Shown here: one piece after another, positions 7,385-9,302 of the stretch | Layout: each line of letters begins with the position of its first letter | Position numbering within the stretch: the stretch's first letter is position 1 | Source: Calditrichota bacterium | Lineage (GTDB): Bacteria; Electryoneota; RPQS01 | NCBI GenBank assembly: GCA_020057985.1 | Contig: JAGVEU010000362.1 | Span: forward strand, 1 to 9,302 | Length of the DNA: 9,302 nucleotides | Direction of reading: 5' to 3' | The notes under the pieces: model-generated | Databases searched by the model: none | What the model saw: only the letters and a program-made list of their open reading frames with translations | Told to the model about the DNA's origin: nothing | Program-made: the position numbers and the translations under genes

Positions 7385-8362
7385 TCAAGCTTGTAGTATC
7401 AAGTCGTGCGCCTTCAGATGAGCTTGTTCTTCAAGCCACCGCTCGGCATCTATCGCGGCCATGCATCCTGCTCCGGCTGCGGTAACTGCTTGGCGATAAC
7501 GGTGGTCATGCACATCGCCCGCCACGAAGACTCCGGGAATATCGGTATAGGAAGAATCGGGCTTGTGCAAGAGGTATCCACTCTCATCCATGGACAAAAT
7601 GTCACTTACGATCTTCGTGTTCGGCTCGTGTCCAATTGCGACAAAGAAGCCATCGCACGGAATATCGCTGAGCGCGCCGGTCTTGACGTTCTTTACTCTC
7701 GCTCCGGTCACTCGCTGACCTTTGCCGTCATCGAGAATCTCCGTAACCACACTGTCATAGACAACTTCAATCTTGGGATTGCTCAGAACCCGTTCCTGCA
7801 TAATCTTGGAAGCGCGGAACTCCCTGCGACGGTGAATCAAAATCACCTTGGAAGCGTGATGCGTCAGATAGTTCGCTTCTTCCATTGCGGTATCCCCACC
7901 GCCGACGACGGTGACCACTTTGCCGCGAAAAAAGAATCCATCGCAAGTTGCACACGCAGAGACACCCTTGCCCTGCAGTTTCTTTTCAGACTCCAATCCG
8001 ATCCACTTGGCTGTTGCGCCCGAAGCAATAATCACCGCCTCGGCAAGCTGATACTCTTCCGAGCCAAGATTCACCCGAAATGGCCGTGAAGTAACATCGA
8101 GCGACACCACCTCATCTTCTACATAAGTTGTGTCAAACCGCTCAGCCTGCTTGCGAAACAACTCCATCAATTCCGGCCCTTGAATACCATCGGGAAAACC
8201 GGGATAATTCTCGACGTCTGAAGTAATCATGAGCTGTCCCCCCGGTTGAAGGCCATCTATCACCACCGGCTTCAGATTCGCCCGCCCCGCGTAAATCGCA
8301 GCCGTCAATCCTGCCGGCCCCGAGCCAATGATCACTACCTTATGCACACGTTCACTGTCCAC
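7385..8362 (-). CDS. trxB: Thioredoxin reductase (NADPH)
   Basis: FAD enzyme that passes electrons from NADPH to thioredoxin, keeping cytoplasmic thiols reduced. At 325 residues it has the normal low-molecular-weight bacterial length. Motifs in order: FAD Rossmann GSGPAG (13-18), PGGQLMITSDVENYPGFPDG (40-59) contacting the flavin, the redox pair Cys137-Ala-Thr-Cys140, NADPH Rossmann GGGDTAMEEA (154-163), the HRRREFRAS stretch (177-185) expected to bind the 2'-phosphate of NADPH and so favour it over NADH, and the second FAD motif GVFVAGDV (277-284) followed by RQAVTAAG (290-297). The start is GTG at 8362 with GAGG (8369-8372) 6 nt before it. The next gene on the same strand begins 98 nt later and has its own promoter. 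No thioredoxin gene is in the window. Confidence 0.97.
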   Translation of the reverse strand: MDSERVHKVVIIGSGPAGLTAAIYAGRANLKPVVIDGLQPGGQLMITSDVENYPGFPDGIQGPELMELFRKQAERFDTTYVEDEVVSLDVTSRPFRVNLGSEEYQLAEAVIIASGATAKWIGLESEKKLQGKGVSACATCDGFFFRGKVVTVVGGGDTAMEEANYLTHHASKVILIHRRREFRASKIMQERVLSNPKIEVVYDSVVTEILDDGKGQRVTGARVKNVKTGALSDIPCDGFFVAIGHEPNTKIVSDILSMDESGYLLHKPDSSYTDIPGVFVAGDVHDHRYRQAVTAAGAGCMAAIDAERWLEEQAHLKAHDLILQA

Positions 8363-8648
8363 TTTGATCCTCTATAATACAAAACTACTCTTCAGAATAG
8401 CCGTTAAACGTAACTCCTCTTTCGTTTTCTCCCGCTTGTGACGGTTTTCACGTCCGCACGGAGACACATGCACTCAAACCTAAGATAAGAAAGTTTTCCG
8501 CCTTTGGCAAAACGTGCTGCTATGCCTGCGTCGTGCCAAGCCAGCAGCGCGAAAAAAACCGATCGAATGCCTCTCCATCGCCCTCCAAGAAACGTCCATC
8601 AGGATAACTAAGTATTTGTTTTTACAAGTATTTTGAAACTCAGATGGG

Positions 8649-8663
8649 TTTACAAAATGTAAA
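8649..8663. promoter_or_regulatory. Perfect dyad TTTACA-AAA-TGTAAA, possible operator
   Basis: Perfect 6-bp inverted repeat with a 3-nt centre. A second TTTACA half-site lies at 8621-8626, 28 nt upstream. It is located between the trxB and lrp starts, as would suit a dimeric regulator. No protein can be assigned. Confidence 0.4.
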
Positions 8664-8774
8664 GTGAGGGTTGCTTCCATGCGAAAAGAGTCACGAAATG
8701 TCGGCAAAGCGAGAATCAGTATTTACTTATTGTATGTATTGTTAACTATATACCTAATTTATGTCAATCATCTG

Positions 8775-8797
8775 AAACTATTGTTTAGTTTTTAGTT
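8775..8797. promoter_or_regulatory. Operator-like repeats touching the lrp -35 box
   Basis: AAACTA (8775-8780) and TAGTTT (8786-8791) form an inverted repeat with a 5-nt centre. TTTAGTT is also repeated in tandem (8784-8790 and 8791-8797), the second copy running into the -35 hexamer. AT-rich imperfect dyads at this position are common for Lrp/AsnC autoregulation. Confidence 0.4.
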
Positions 8798-8824
8798 GAC
8801 TTTTCGGCTTTTGGAGTGTATATT
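8796..8824 (+). promoter_or_regulatory. Sigma70-type promoter of the Lrp/AsnC gene
   Basis: TTGACT (8796-8801) and TATATT (8819-8824) with a 17-nt spacer, close to consensus. Transcription should begin near 8831, leaving a leader of only about 12 nt before the ATG at 8843. Confidence 0.72.
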
Positions 8825-8842
8825 TTATAAGCAGAAGACACC

Positions 8843-9295
8843 ATGGATAACATTGACCGCAAACTACTCGAACTCCTCACTCGAAACGGACGGATGACCC
8901 AAGCGGCATTGTCTGCTGAGGTCGGGCTTTCTCGTCCTTCGGTCATTGAGCGAATCCGCAAGCTCGAAGAAGCCGGGATCATTCAAGGATACATCGCTCA
9001 TCTCGACCGCAGGAAACTCGGCAAAACCATCTGTGCTTTTGTTGCGCTTCGCTTCCGCAGTGGAACCATCTCCGAAGAAGAAGAAGCCGCAATTCGATCC
9101 TTGGCTGAAGACACCGATATTCTCGAATGCCATAAGGTCGCCGGTGAGGAATCTGCTATTCTCAAAATCGTGACTTCATCCATCGAGACCCTTGAGGATG
9201 TTCTCACAAGGATCCGCAATCTCGAAGTCATTGCCTCCACGAAAACAATGGTTGTCTTATCTACATATTTTGAAAAACCCGGCGTTCAGATTTAA
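8843..9295 (+). CDS. Lrp/AsnC-family transcriptional regulator, 150 aa
   Basis: DNA-binding regulator of the feast/famine type, usually responding to an amino acid or other small metabolite. The N-terminal winged helix-turn-helix spans about residues 2-50 (IDRKLLELLTRNGR, then the recognition region VGLSRPSVIERIRKLEEAGII). A linker leads into the C-terminal RAM (ligand-binding) domain at about 64-142, including HKVAGEESAILKIV (97-110). In many family members the loop has the form G-(D/E)-x-D; here it is Gly101-Glu-Glu-Ser-Ala, so a ligand-contacting Asp may be absent. An acidic run (SEEEEA, 77-82) lies early in the RAM domain. Length and layout are normal. The start is the ATG at 8843 with a weak purine stretch (AGAAG) ahead of it and a strong promoter close by. 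Operator-like repeats beside the promoter suggest autoregulation. The target genes are unknown; divergent trxB is one candidate. Confidence 0.93.
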   Translation: MDNIDRKLLELLTRNGRMTQAALSAEVGLSRPSVIERIRKLEEAGIIQGYIAHLDRRKLGKTICAFVALRFRSGTISEEEEAAIRSLAEDTDILECHKVAGEESAILKIVTSSIETLEDVLTRIRNLEVIASTKTMVVLSTYFEKPGVQI

Positions 9296-9302
9296 GCACG
9301 GG

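Larger units (their letters stand above)
8363..8842. other. Divergent AT-rich intergenic region between trxB and the Lrp regulator
   Basis: There is no convincing gene in these 480 bp. The half next to lrp (about 8600-8842) is clearly richer in A and T than the coding parts and contains the lrp promoter, a TTTACA/TGTAAA dyad and an AAACTA/TAGTTT dyad. Near trxB, TAGTTTTG (minus strand, 8387-8380) fits the Bacteroidetes -7 pattern TAnnTTTG at a workable distance, but I found no matching upstream element. A 9-bp stem (8513-8521 with 8543-8551) has a large loop and no T tract on its 3' side. The length exceeds what two promoters need, so a small RNA or an undetected short gene is possible. Confidence 0.55.

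Noticed and set aside
8513..8551. 9-bp stem in the trxB-lrp gap as a terminator
   Set aside because: The loop is about 21 nt and the plus-strand 3' side carries A residues, not T; genes on both sides diverge from it, so no terminator is expected.
8480..8707. 75-codon open frame on the minus strand in the trxB-lrp gap
   Set aside because: It begins with TTG without a ribosome site, and the protein has no recognisable motif, signal or domain.

Overview
The window looks like chromosomal DNA of a free-living bacterium, probably from an uncultured lineage. It carries ordinary housekeeping genes (ftsH, proS, trxB, a cobalamin adenosyltransferase gene, an Lrp/AsnC regulator). Two small exported or membrane proteins and a secreted subtilisin-like protease could not be tied to a named family member. 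Three things would fit a lineage in or near the Fibrobacteres-Chlorobi-Bacteroidetes (FCB) group: a prolyl-tRNA synthetase of the archaeal/eukaryotic-like type that has lost most of its zinc cysteines, the protease with a short beta-rich tail, and a small protein with YxxG(W/Y)xxG repeats. This is inference from general resemblance, and two good sigma70-type promoters argue against the Bacteroidetes proper.

Layout. Positions 1-1584 (+) hold the C-terminal part of an S8 protease whose start lies outside the window, closed by a strong hairpin terminator at 1689-1722. Positions 1771-2026 hold a cluster of short palindromic repeats with conserved ends and variable middles. A long run on the minus strand follows, read right to left: trxB (8362-7385), a 141-residue membrane/exported protein (7286-6861), proS (6825-5356), cobO/btuR (5350-4793), ftsH (4791-2803) and a 186-residue exported protein (2647-2087), ending in a near-perfect intrinsic terminator at 2034-2065. 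A 480-bp AT-rich divergent region (8363-8842) then separates trxB from a plus-strand Lrp/AsnC regulator (8843-9295), which has a clear promoter and operator-like repeats.

How the genes work together. proS, cobO and ftsH are packed 5 and 1 nt apart and are almost certainly co-transcribed. cobO starts with GTG and ftsH with TTG, so translational coupling is likely. The 141-residue gene just upstream has its own promoter and may lead this operon. ftsH has no convincing terminator behind it, so transcription may continue into the 186-residue gene. The combination looks like general maintenance (protein quality control, tRNA charging, coenzyme B12 activation, thiol redox) and not a dedicated pathway.

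I found no RNA genes, CRISPR array, insertion sequence or phage gene, and no convincing new multi-gene system. The most unusual items are the repeat cluster, the zinc-less ProRS tail, the duplicated-motif small protein and the regulatory sites around lrp.
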